Part shown: piece after piece, positions 32,013 to 43,564 of the stretch
How the letters are laid out: every line of letters begins with the position of its first letter
Position numbering within the stretch: the stretch's first letter is position 1
NCBI RefSeq assembly: GCF_000204055.1
Contig: NW_006768835.1
Coordinates: 63,310 to 127,309, forward strand
Direction: 5' to 3'
Source: Melampsora larici-populina 98AG31
Lineage: Eukaryota; Basidiomycota; Pucciniomycetes; Pucciniales; Melampsoraceae
DNA: 64,000 nt
Notes under the pieces: generated by a model
What the model was told of the DNA's origin: nothing
The model's database searches: none
What the model saw: only the letters and a program-made list of their open reading frames with translations
Position numbers and translations under genes: made by a program

Positions 32013-34403
32013 GGCCATTCAAGTGAACATTTGTTCTTGAACCAAATTTTACCTTTGAGATTTTTAATAATAAAATTTATCAAATGGGGAAAGGGTTTTT
32101 TGAGGATAAAAAATTCCTTTGCTCCTGGCTTTGACTGTCAACAAGATCTCATTGTTTGGAGAAAAAAAACAGTGTGATCAACTCAATCAAGGATTTTTTG
32201 ATCAAAGATAGATCAATGCCAGGATTATATCTGTGATGAACTTCTGTGGTAATCATTTTCACATGTCTCAAAAATTGGTATTCAAGCTACTGGCAGTATG
32301 GGAGCAAAGATATCAAAAAAAGAGAAGAACAAGTAGGTCGGCATCAATATCAAAGTCAATCAGGCATATCAGAGTACACAACTACACAAACCTAGTGTTG
32401 AGTGTGAGCACCAACCAAGGCACAACTTGGTGATGAGTTCCATAAAGGCAAGTTGTGTACAAATACGGTAGATTTATTCTTGTAGCAAATGGTCACACAG
32501 TGCAGAAAGTTTTTCAAAGGTAACAAAAATGAATTTGTTTTTCTACCACTTTAATTCCACATGCTCACATGAACTTCTCCCTCAACAATACTCAAGTCAG
32601 ATAAATTGAAGTTTATACAGTCAATATCACAAATCTTGGAAAGAATTCCATGTCAATTTGCTCACGCTTGGCAGGCAAGACTGTATATTTCATATTAAGA
32701 TACCACCCACCCACCCAGGCATTGTCGAGGCAGCCTGGAATGTGGGCTGCAAGAGGTTTTTCTCATCCACACATACCAGGCAGGCCGCCGCCGGCGCCCC
32801 TCCTGTACCAACTGGAACCGAGTATCAAGTATGCTGAGTATAAGTCAGGTTGGTATTTATGAGATGTGATATGTAAATGTTGAACTCAAAAGCTCCACCA
32901 AGAATGGATCAGTCACTAAGCCATTTTACCAGGTTTACATGATTGAATTTGGTATTAGGAAATATCCAGAATCAAAGTCAGTGGTGATTTAGAATTATAG
33001 AATCAAAAATGGTGCAGATACTTAAGATGCTTGGTCTTGATAAAGACGTTGACATTCTATAACTTCTCCAATGTGCTTTAGCTTCCATTAATTCTCATAG
33101 CGAGTGATTTGTATTGATCTTCATAAAATTGAAGACAGTTCAAAGCCCCTGGAAGTACGTAGGCAGAGCTGTGCCTGCTGCAAAAAATGGCCAGTTCACT
33201 TTATAATGGTTGCCTCCACATTTTGTTTCATTTTTTTTCTGCAGCGTCTGATCAATTCTTACTGTAGGTATGTTGTATAGGCTTTGGAGGACTTTTTGTG
33301 ATATACCGCTCATTCCAACAATACTCCATCAATCATTTCTATCAAACATTTTCAATCCAACTGCTTTGTCTCATTCTTGCAATGTCACACAGATATTCCT
33401 CTGCCCACATCTTAAGGCTTGTACCTTGAACATATCAAGAAATGGACGTCTATGAGGTGGCCAGTGCTCCCATCTGTCCTTCCTGCATGGGTGAAGTCCC
33501 TCATCATTTCTCCTTTGTCAACTACCTACCAATTAAAACCACCATATAAGGTTTTGGCCTTATCCATGAGAGGTGTACTCTCCAAGAAGAGGCATATGAA
33601 AAGTCAACATTAGTTGCAATTGTAGAGCATAGTGATTATGATGAATCTGTTGGTGCTACTCCAATGAACCTTTGGGAATATGAGTTGATACATTTATTTT
33701 AGGTGCACAAGATGATCACGTAACAAACCAAGTTGAAAATCATCTAGAACAATGTACTCAAAGCAACAGAAAAGTTTTAGGTTGAAAGGTTGGTCAATAA
33801 AATGGGCCATGCAACCACTGTGCCAATACATCATAGAAAACCTGATCTTTGGGAGCCCCATCATCAAATTTGTAAGATGGTAGTGATTGCCATTGTACTT
33901 AGTGACGATGTGCTGATTAATCTATTTTCAGAAACCGGGGCAGCACCTTTTTGGGATATTGAAAGAGAACTATTTCAAATACACAAGTTGAAAGAAGGTA
34001 CGACTTACACATCAAGATCACATCACCTGACAATGTCAAACTCATAATTGCACCAAACTGATTTTCCTTGGAAATTTATGGGGAATTGAAATTGGACTTG
34101 CCACTGAGATTGCCAACTAACTTGTAATGCTCAGTGAATTGGACATTAACTCTTGGTATATCCCAGTCATTCTATTCTTTGAAAGTCTTTGCAAACCTAG
34201 ATAAGATCATATGAAAAGTAATATAATTGGCATGGCCCTTTGAACTACTTGAGAGAATACAAAGGCATTGGTCCTGCTAGGTTCAAAATCCAAATTCCAT
34301 CATATGTTTAGTTGGAGTTGAGGATCCCAGAGACTGTCATATTCCTAGAGAGTGAGGTCTTATATATGCGGCACTGGACTCCACATTGTATCACAGTTAA
34401 AAA
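32013..34403. other. Repeat-derived or decayed DNA, no gene recognised
   Basis: Short frames on the plus strand (33419-33613, 33790-34047) look protein-like in patches but are broken by stops and frame changes; I could not assign them. A G+C-rich patch lies at 32700-32810. Sequence around 32822-32860 (AGTATAAGTCAGGTTGGT) recurs near 56756. Confidence 0.35.
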
Positions 34404-35767
34404 CTAGGTGAAACATGGACATCTTAGATGTTTTGAAGTAATTTCCCAACTGACCTGGTGCGGGCATGCCCGCATACTCTCTAGTCCAACAAAAGTATAC
34501 CTATTTCCAGTGGTTGTCCAGACGTCATGAACCAGCGTGTATTTGCTTCCAGAGTCCTTAAATTTGAGATAGACATAAAAAGGAAAAGAGGAAAAACATA
34601 CAATGAGTGAAACAAAGATATCTAAAATTATTGAGTTGAGAGAATGACTTAACCTCAAGAGGCTCAAGGCTGAGGTTTTTAATACCATGTAAAGTTCTTG
34701 AGCAGCCTTTGCAGCCCAACTTGATGAGGGAATACTTGCTGAAACATTGGAAAGATGAAACGCAGCCCAAAGCGCAGGGTCTCGCATTTGTGCCCAAGCA
34801 ATCCGTTCTTGAAGTAACCAAATAACTAAGACCCAATTGACCTTCTCAGAACTGAACTTCTCTCATGAGACAAAACCATTGAGTGTGCCCTTTTGAGAAA
34901 ATTCACGCACTTCTTAAGCCTCTTCATTACGCATTTGTTGGTATGTTTTTGGGAGATTCTAGACAACAGGATCAGCAAGGTGCCGCTTGAAGCATGCTGG
35001 TATACTTTCAGCGCCATCGCGGTGACCATAAAGGTTAGAGTAGCTGTTGATACCTCAAGTGAAATGTTGCTTGCAGAACCAGCACTTGTAGGACCGAGCT
35101 GGAAGACCTTTTTTTCCTGAAAGTAATAACAATTGAATGTTAATCAAATTGTTTCTCAAATATAGATTGGAAGAAAAGATATCAAGATGAAACATACCTC
35201 TCCAGGTAAAAATTTAGGCGCATGAAAGTAGTGGAGTAGGTTGGCCAGGCGCTCCCCTAGACGAGATCTTGATCGAGGATTGTTGTTTGGGGATAACTTG
35301 GGATCCGAATCTTGATCTATATTCATATCGTTTGCTTGCTCATACTGAGTCAGAAAGTCAGTAAAATCACTATAAATAAGAAAAATGCAAACAAAGCTTA
35401 CATTTTTCTTGTCTGTTCTCTTCTTCTTCACCCGTTTTTTAGAAGCTTTAACCTTATCGTGAGGACGCTTACGAGTAGGTTTGACTGGGCTTGCTGAAAC
35501 ATTGGAATCGCCACTCTCAATGACTGTAACATCGATATCTGGAACGGAACTGTGACTGGGTGACCGACTTCACTGGCTGGAGGGTGAGGTAGGATACAAG
35601 AGGGATCTTCGAGAATCAGGAGAAGGAGATAGATAACCAGCACGGGGGACAACAGGGCTTCAATTTCTCAAGATTCAATCAGACTTTTGAGTTGGTAGTG
35701 AAACAATGAGGCAGCTTGTAGCAGTACCAAAGGATAGAGTGGGTTGTGTAGGGTCTTTGGAAGACAT
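34404..35767 (-). pseudogene. hAT transposase remnant with BED zinc finger
   Basis: Minus strand, ATG at 35767-35765 (MSSKDPTQPTLSFG). Pieces in order: a Ser-rich and Lys-rich linker (KPTRKRPHDKVKASKKRVKK, about 35500-35415); a BED-type finger KCWFCKQHF..SNLYGHRDGAE (about 35100-35010; CxxC then HRD); LVIWLLQERIAW..DPALWAAFH (about 34825-34760), the usual hAT helical region; and SKYTLVHDVWTTTGNRYTFV (about 34550-34490), the first core strand with the catalytic Asp of the DxW motif. In-frame stops interrupt the BED region (TGA near 35057, TAG near 34963). The rest of the core and the C-terminus are missing, so it is inactive. Confidence 0.75.
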
Positions 35768-37819
35768 GATATCCAAAAAATCAAAGTATCAGTATACAAT
35801 GAGGGGGGAGGGAACAAAAGTGACAAAATTGTAATTACCTTTTATATCCCTTGAAGTTGGTCTTGGACTTTGATAGGAGTCCATCAATGATGTAAAAGGT
35901 TTCCATTCTATCAAAGTAAAGTATCCTGATTGATCAATTCTAATAGAATTGAAATTTCTATCAAGTCTTGTAGAACTTTCAATAGAAGATGTGATAAGCT
36001 AAATGTTCTGATTAGTGTGGTGGAGGAACACAAACATACCTATTACTATTAGTATTCATTTTTGGGTGTTTAACTGGTGGTTTTGTTGACAAGGAAATAG
36101 TTTAAGTGGTGGTTTTCTTGATGTATGAATGGTTTGACAAGTTGAGGAGTGATTGTGTTAAAGGTGGAATCAACTCAAATGTGAAAAGTCAATGGCCAAT
36201 ATGTCCAATATCATACGGAGATATCAGCTGTATCGTATTGCCTGGCTGATATGCAAAAGCTTAACTTTTCATAGCTTAGTGCTCATACAAATATAAGCAT
36301 ATGTCTATAGTGATATAGCAACTCCGCTACGATACACCTACAATACAAATTTTCCTATCGCAGCAATATCAGCATTCTTGTCAGGAAATTTCAGAAAGGG
36401 CATAAGCCACCACATATCACCTTTCTTACAATGGGCCCATTACATATCATTAACCTACATGTAATTAACCAATTACATGTAGTAATAATAAAAAGAAACA
36501 TGTAATACTCAATTACATACAAATAAACACATGTAATCATCAATTACATGTATGAGGCGCAAACTTGCTTGATATTTGAAAAGATATACATCTTTCAAAC
36601 AAATGAATTGCACACAGATCAAGTTGGAAGATGATACTGTGTATTTTGTTTATGACAATCTTTCTAATAGCATCTCCTATCGTTTGAGTAAATCTTCTGT
36701 AAATTTTCTGTACATACTCACTCGGTACAGTATCTTTAGATACAGAACAGTGGATTTCCACTATCGTTGCTTTATCTCAAACAAATTACAGTATGTACAG
36801 TACAGAAACACCTCATTCCCACTATCGTGCATTTGGTAAAAAACCTGTAAATCTCACACTTGATTTCAAAGACTTATGGTTGAAAATTGTTCTTTTATCA
36901 GACAAACATCCACTCGAGAGGAATCAGTTTGCAAAGAACACAACTGATCTGATAACAACTAAGTTCAAAATAATCACTTTCGAAACATTGAGGATGATTG
37001 ATTTGAGAACAATTGATTTGAAAACAATTGGTTCCAAAACAATCAATGTGAAAACAATCGATTTGAAAATGATAAGTTGAGAACGATTGATTTGAAGATG
37101 ATAATTAATTTGAAGATGATAAATTTGAAAACAATTGAATAAGAAAACAATTTTTTTATGGAAAAATGACCCTTTGAAGACGCTTGATCTAAAAAATGAA
37201 GAATTTACAAGATGGAAGAGGTACCAACACCTCAAAAATGGTGTTTGATGGTGATGTACATACAGGTGTAGTGGGAAGTGGGAGTTGGGACTGTGATGTT
37301 GAGGATGAGTTGTATGATCTGCTCGGTAGAAGTCAAGCAGATCTGCAGATACCGACCTCTGCAGAATTGGTAGAGGTCCAGTACATTTACTGGACCTCTA
37401 CAGAATTTCTGACGATTCTGTAGGTACCAATGCGTGTTTTTGACACAATTGGGGATTTTGACCCTTGGTACGGTAAAATTTACCGTACCAAAGCCATTTA
37501 CCGAGACAAGAGGAGATGCTCTAATACAACCATGTGTAGCCTTTTTTCCAAGCAACTAAGTTGGATTGGGAACCAAACTAAGTAGCTGTTCATCTAAAAC
37601 TGAACTTCTTGAAACATGATGGCTGCCAAGAATGGAAGTCTAGGGTTCCTGTGCTAAAAGGAAGGGTTGTGATAGATATTAGAATGAATTACAACCTCAA
37701 GGGTGAATCAGGGTTCTATGGGGATCAAAAGATCACACATGATAAAAAGTAGATTATTACACACACAGATCTTATTGTATTGATCACATGTGAATATCTA
37801 CAGCTCAGTAATCAGTTAT
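35768..37819. other. A+T-rich region with simple repeats and hairpins
   Basis: No gene supported. 36405-36560 is rich in ATTACATGTAAT palindromes. 36975-37145 is a degenerate tandem of GATTTGAAAACAATT-like 15-base units, which produces the Ile/Lys/Thr-rich frames seen there. At 37371-37402 there is a hairpin with 13-base arms (TAGAGGTCCAGTA), and near 37466-37492 a near-perfect palindrome around GGTACGGTAAA. Confidence 0.5.
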
Positions 37820-38165
37820 CACTGCCAGCATTTAAGAGGTTCCCGGCGGGCAATATGGGTCCTAGAGACCAGCTTCCCCTTCTGTTCCTGTTTCACAGCT
37901 CCATGAATATTTCCCAAGTAACCATTGTGATGTATGTAGACTACTTTTCAAAATGCTTGTCTCAATCTGAACAAAAATACATCATGTATTACATGTGATT
38001 TCCTTATCCAGATGAGTAGATAGCTGAGCAGAACTATATTTAGCTCATAGCTAAGGATTTGCTCAGATGTTTGCATATATGTAGCATGTGCTTTATGGCT
38101 TAGTTGTTCAGTGCAAGATGATTTGAGGACCCATTCTACTCTCAATGAGATCCCCAGCCTAGGCC
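37820..38165. mobile_element. Diverged MITE arms (two families)
   Basis: 37820-37870 matches one arm of the 141-base CACTA-like MITE (CACTGCCAGCATTTAAGAGG) without a second arm. 37945-38155 matches one arm of the foldback element at 52097-52719 (shared blocks CAGATGAG.AGATA, GCATATATGTAGC, TTCTACTCTCAA). Both look like partial, old copies. The frame at 38111-38437 begins inside this repeat and then reads hydrophobic low-complexity residues; it is not supported as a gene. Confidence 0.55.
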
Positions 38166-38959
38166 AGGGAACTTCTTTAACGCTAGGAGTTTGTTCACAG
38201 GAGCTTCTCGCACTAACCTCCTTATTGTATTTGTCTTGTGTTGCTGCACACTTTATTCTTGTTTTGACGGGTATATCTGCTTTTGTCTTGTTTCTTTTAT
38301 TCCTTGTCTTTTACAATAACAAATCCAGTTCACATACCTTTACCAATCAACCTTCAAAAGCCCATACAAGGACTTTTCAACTCCTTTTACAGTTAGTATC
38401 CACGGCTCTGGTTCTTTATTGCTATTTCTCCCTTTGATTAATTATAATTCTCAAGCGCTGTTCTACATGTGTAGATTATATGTAATCAGCTTGTAACAAG
38501 TTATTTAACCCTTGTTTCAATTTGATACCTTGTTCAATAGGCTTTCTTATTGTCAGTAAACCCTTTAACCTCACCAAACTTAGTGCTTGGATTTTTCTCC
38601 ATTGTCCAAAATCTCTCAATGCAAAAAATTACCAGTCCAATTTGACTTGCCAATTTTTCCAGTTTTTTTGGACCAATATGAAGTCTGTTTCTGGGCTTGT
38701 TTGATCCCATGGGATATAGACTGGGATGGGAATTCAATGTGTAAAGCATAACAAGTTATCTTAGGCTTTCAGCCCAAAAGGAATCCAAGGATGAGACTGG
38801 AGCAAATGAACTCACAATCAAAAGAGCCCAAGTTATCCAAGGGTAGTACTAAGACCCTGACATATTGTGGCCTAAACAAGGACTAACAATATCATTAGAA
38901 TACCAAATCTAAAAAGGATGACAAAATTGATGTAGGGAGGGAGGAGGAGAATAAAAATA
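38166..38959. other. Intergenic, no gene recognised
   Basis: T-rich plus strand, with weak open frames only. No repeat structure recognised until the hAT-like MITE at 38960. Confidence 0.35.
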
Positions 38960-39240
38960 GGCCGTTGCTATTTGGAGCCCACATGAAATCCATGTAGGTG
39001 CTGTCCAAATTACGCCTACATGAAGGTTTCCCACGAAAAAGCGCCTACATTTATGATGTAGGCACTTTTTCCTTTTTCAAATGACGCCTACAGGCTGAAA
39101 AACCAATGTAGGCGTCATTTGTGTACGCCTACATTCTAAAAATAAAATGTAGGCGCTTTTTTTGAGTGCCTAACCTTGATGTAGGCGCTGTTTTGGCAGC
39201 GCCTACATGGGTTTTGTGTGGGCTGCAGATAGCAAGGGCC
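38960..39240. mobile_element. hAT-like MITE, 281 bases, perfect 8-base duplication
   Basis: Starts GGCCGTTGCTATTTGGAGCC and ends GGCTGCAGATAGCAAGGGCC, inverted repeats of each other. TAAAAATA flanks both sides (38952-38959 and 39241-39248), a perfect 8-base target duplication as in hAT elements. The interior is the same alternating TGTAGGCGC / GCGCCTACA pattern as the 1188-base element at 15325-16512, of which this is a short relative. Confidence 0.88.
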
Positions 39241-41055
39241 TAAAAATAACACTTGTAAGACCTACTAAATTTTATTGGTGATGGAACCACAGATTCTGTA
39301 TGTTGATGATGTTGCACAGAATGACTAGGCAATAAACAGTATACATACAAGCAGTGTTTTAGTAAATTGAAACCCTAGCTGTGTATTGTGTTGTCATGTG
39401 ATTCTTTATTAAGCAATATTTGGGATATGCAGAAACCAGTGGTCAGGGACACAAATCAATGCTGCACATCATGCATGTCCCACAGCTGACAACAACCATC
39501 ACCCAAAAACAACAAACACATCAGCATTTTTGTTCCTGCATACAGAAAGACTGAAACTGAGGAAATTATTAGGTGTGAACCCCAAAAGAGGAAGTTTCAT
39601 TGAACCAGTCCAGACCTTTCTGCGATAGTGGGTCTTGTTTGCCACAGCTTTGCCATAGGTTTGTTGGAATTCCTTTAGCAAGATCAATGTGTCTGTGTAG
39701 TGTTTGCCTGCAAACAAGTGCACAATCATCCCCTTGTTCTCTCAAAGGGTTTTGTGCGCAATTAAACAAGAAACTACCACACAGACACTGAATCTATTGA
39801 GATAAGTTCAAGGATCACTTGACCTTCACTGGGATGTGACTTGCAGGCTGTCGCCTAGACTCAGTAGGATAGAGGTCTAGACCACAAAGAGAGATCAGAG
39901 AAGAACCATATTATAATAGAGAGAAAGGTAGAAGAAACCCCAAAGAGAAAAGAAGGAAGGAGAGGAGATGAATACACATCATATAAACCCTCCCTATACA
40001 GATAACCATGATATGCTGTGACTGACAACTCCGCCATTCTTGATCTCTATGGAAATTGGCCCCTTTCAGGCCTCGACCTCAAGTCTTCTATTATCATGTG
40101 ATGTGCATGAGAAAAAAGGATGTTGACTAATGGATTGTTTTCTAAATCTAGATACACAGAATTCCACCCATGAGATACAACCAAGATGCAAAAGAACTTG
40201 AACTGATGACTGACACTATGCAGGTCTCTAAAACACTTGATTAATGTGTGAAATGAGATTATGTAGACCACACAATCAAGATCTGATCAAATTCATTATG
40301 CAGATTGTGAGACTTGTGAACCTTATGGCAGCTCACACTGGGGGAATCATTGATTGAAGATACTTGTGGTGACTGGGTTCACAACATGCTTCAATCACAA
40401 GTCTTGTCCATAACACCGCCTTACTTTTGTTGAACACCCTTGAGCACATACACTCACAAAAGGAGATGATCAGGAACTCAAAGCTTTCAAACAGTCAAAC
40501 CATGAGCTGTCTATTTTGACATATACACATCCTGGAATAATGTTGAACATTTCAGGTTTGTCCAGTGTTTCTTTCTAACTGTACATAGATAGCAACTTCT
40601 TGTTCATTTTTTCAAGTGTTTCATAAGATCAGATTGTGTTGGCTCAAAAATCATCATACAAATTTGAAGGAAAAATTCAGTATGTAGTTCCATATCCTGG
40701 CCTGCAAAAACTTTGAGACACATGTCAAATTGGACTGTTCCTTGGTACAATCTTGATAAAAAATCACATGACCAAAACCACCCATATACTCCAGAGTTGC
40801 ATAGAGAAAGTATGGTTATAACATCAGAGTAAATTGCCGTACAAGGTATGCATACTGTGTTGCCGAGGCTACTCTAAAATAAATTTTTGCAAAATTTGAA
40901 GTGTATTCCAGTAACAAAGATGTACGTATTCAAGGTACCTCCTTCACAATGAGAATAGGCAAAGATTTTTGATATCTTTATGTTGATCTGGTGGGATACT
41001 CGCTTTTGCAATAATCAAAATCAGGTTGTATCAGAGCTTGAAGCATTCCCGGATT
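39241..41055. other. Intergenic, no gene recognised
   Basis: About 1.8 kb. Short frames at 39499-39791 and 40047-40271 lack support. A purine-rich patch occurs at 39890-39970. The sequence TTGTATCAGAGC at about 41026 resembles a retrotransposon primer site but no LTR borders were found. Confidence 0.35.
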
Positions 41056-41385
41056 TTATATGCATGTTCCTGTTGTAACATCTATACCGTTCAAGCATTC
41101 TGTTCGAATAGTATCTTCTAGTAATCTTGGATCTGTGTGTTTATTTTCAATCTCTTGAGATTCCTCAATTGCCTCCCGCCTTACAACGTAATCATTTACA
41201 CGATAGGGAGTCATTGTGGCGGGTGCAACAAAGCTAAGTTTTTGGAATTGCGTTGATGATCCGGAGATTTTGGTGTTTGTACCAAGTTGAAACTGATCTG
41301 CGGAAGGGATAGTCAATACATTGTACAAGAATGTTAAAATAAGGAAGGAAGTGATCATAAATGAAGCGAGTTTCTCCAAGGCCAT
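41056..41385 (-). CDS. Putative small secreted protein, 109 residues
   Basis: Single exon, ATG at 41385-41383. The N-terminus has a signal peptide: MALEKLASFM, hydrophobic core ITSFLILTFLYNVL, then a likely cleavage near IPSADQ. The mature part (about 80 residues) is hydrophilic with VRREAIEESQEIE and only two Cys near the end (RTECLNGI..GTCI). No domain recognised. Size and signal peptide fit a rust secreted protein. No intron seen, but a further exon cannot be excluded. Confidence 0.5.
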   Translation of the reverse strand: MALEKLASFMITSFLILTFLYNVLTIPSADQFQLGTNTKISGSSTQFQKLSFVAPATMTPYRVNDYVVRREAIEESQEIENKHTDPRLLEDTIRTECLNGIDVTTGTCI

Positions 41386-42149
41386 GATGTGGGTGATAAT
41401 GCAATGAGTGACGGAAATTGAAATATGAAATATCAGATGTAGATAAATATTATATGAATTTTATATCCAAGACTACTGTGACAGACACAGGTGAAGAAAT
41501 AATTCAGTTTCTGATCACTCAGATCTGGTGGCTTGAAAAAAAGGAATTTTTAAATTGAAGTGTTATGGAAGCTTGAAGACCAAGATGTGAAATGATGGAA
41601 CGTACCAAACGGAAAGCAACGGGTGATGCTCTGAATGTTACAATTACATGTCTTGGCCATTCGGTATCATAATGCTGAAACTTGAAGGACCAAAGATGTA
41701 GTTGTGACACTACAAGAATCATGTGTTTATAATTTGAGGGAAAGGATTTATGTGGCTCACACTTGTAGTAAAGAGGTATTGATGATGTAACAGCGGTCAA
41801 ACCACACATAATCCAAATATTCCGGAGGGTGGTCAAAGTGAGTGGACCATTTCAAGCGCAAATATGCGACGGAAACCTGCTGATCGAATATCTTCGTTGT
41901 TAAACTTTTGACTTCACATCTCCTGCCTCCTTGCATATGCTCATGGCCGGCTTGTGATTTTTTTTTATTTCATTGTTTTAAGTATTTTTGTAGCCACTAG
42001 GCCATCAAACACTCTATAATATGTCCAGCACCGGTAAAATCCCTCTGGCTGTGTCAGGGGAAAGGGTTGCTGTTGGCTGTTTCATCTAGGTTACACAATT
42101 ATAATAGGTTTTTTGGAGTAGGGCGGTGAAGTAGGGAGATAAGTAGAGA
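41386..42149. other. Intergenic, no gene recognised
   Basis: Upstream of the small secreted-protein gene. The minus frame 41519-41836 has no domain. No repeats recognised. Confidence 0.35.
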
Positions 42150-42440
42150 AAACTAGGGTAAATCTTGGGGTTGACGTCTGTCAGTTGGAAGGGCTTTGTC
42201 TGTGGCTTTCGCCCAGATCCATTGGTTTGCAAACCTCCAAGTGGAGTTGCAGTAGTTGGCGATTAGTTTGAAAGTGTCGGGATTTGAGAGGATCCTCTTA
42301 TCCATCTTGGTCGTGAATTCTTGGAGTTCGCGTTCTAGCGTGTTGCGGTGTCGTTCATGTGTCTGGCATATGAAGAGGAAGTGGTCTACTGTTTCTACCC
42401 CCTCCTGGCATTCACATTACGTCGCAGTGCGTTGGACAAA
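42150..42440 (-). pseudogene. Non-LTR retrotransposon (LINE) 3' remnant
   Basis: Minus strand reads CDV-stop-CECQEGVETVDHFLFICQT, then RNTLERELQEF and LIANYCNSTWRFANQW. The CxC..G.ETxxHFLFxCxxxxxxR pattern is the zinc-knuckle-like region after the reverse transcriptase of many fungal and animal LINEs. A stop lies in the motif and no reverse transcriptase core is present, so this is a short truncated remnant. Confidence 0.6.
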
Positions 42441-43564
42441 AGGTGCTAAAACGAACAACACAGCTATTCCATTTCTCTCATAGTCACATTTCTCATTTAT
42501 CAAAGTTTCTTTTATTACAATTCGTAACTACGTTAATCTTACATATGTTTACTACTATCACTACCTCAGATTTAAGACCAGTAGTCATGTAAATTAACTG
42601 GGTGAGTTAATTTCCATGACGGGTGTTTGGGGGGGGCCGGAGGCCGCTGATCTGTCAGGCCGAGGTAGGCTCTCTGCGTGGTAGGGTGTAGGGGTGGGTG
42701 GGAGGATAAGAAAAATTTGATATCTGAAAATGTGAGAGAAATGGTGCTTGAAGAGGACTTCTTGAGCTGTTGATTGGTTCAGTGAGTGAAGGTGAGGAGT
42801 TTACTTCCTTCACCTTCCCTCGGTGAACGTGGACTCTATCATCTACTATCTCGGTACTGTTCAGTTCCCGGTACCGAGAGATTCATCTCGAGGGCATGTT
42901 CCTCTTTGGGCTACATGGAACTTACAGGTACCGTCGTGCCTTTGGGTACCTGTATCACAGTATTGCCCATGATGCAAGAAATATATAGCGCACATTCAAA
43001 ATGGCCCTTCGTCCCAAGAGGATCATTCCCGCGACGGTCAAACATTCCAGACTTTGTTAACTTTGATCGAAGGTTCCAATTTTGAGCCCCAGCCTGCGGC
43101 ACCGTAGGAGTTCTCGATACTCTGCAATCTGAAGGGAACCTGATCCACTTACAGGGAAGTTTATCACACACACTACAAGAATGATTGGCTCGGTGAACAG
43201 CATCCAAGATGACTATGCCTGACTATCCTGCCAGTGGCACAGCTACAGAATATCGAAGCAACGATTTGGGTAAGCGTGAGGAATATTTCGAGTGATCCTT
43301 GAGTAGCAAAGGGTTCAAGAGGAAAATGGCATGCCATAAAGAAAACACTCACGAGTGTGAAGAGCATTGTTGTACATACATTGTAATATCCCGCGGTCAT
43401 TACTCGCTTCATGAAGGTTTGATCTGGTTTGATGGATTGACCCGATGCCTCATGACCTCATCGATTGGAATTGGGATCGGCACTCTGAGACATCTCGCCC
43501 TGATTTGAAAGTTTGAGTCCGACTTTCTGATGAAGACTGATTGACCAAGTTTTAGATATCAACC
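42441..43564. other. Intergenic upstream of the mannosyltransferase
   Basis: No gene supported. Frames at 42786-43508 overlap on both strands and have no domain. The bases just before 43565 should contain the mannosyltransferase promoter; no definite TATA box is seen. Confidence 0.35.

Noticed and set aside
36405..36560. ATTACATGTAAT-rich stretch considered as telomere-like or satellite
   Set aside because: Palindromic AT-rich sequence without a fixed unit or a G-rich strand.
38111..38437. 108-residue hydrophobic plus-strand frame as a membrane protein gene
   Set aside because: Begins inside a repeat arm, T-rich by composition, no splice partner or conserved motif.
41020..41040. TTGTATCAGAGC as a retrotransposon primer-binding site
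   Set aside because: No LTR ends, duplication or gag-pol frame nearby; one mismatch-prone 12-mer is not enough.
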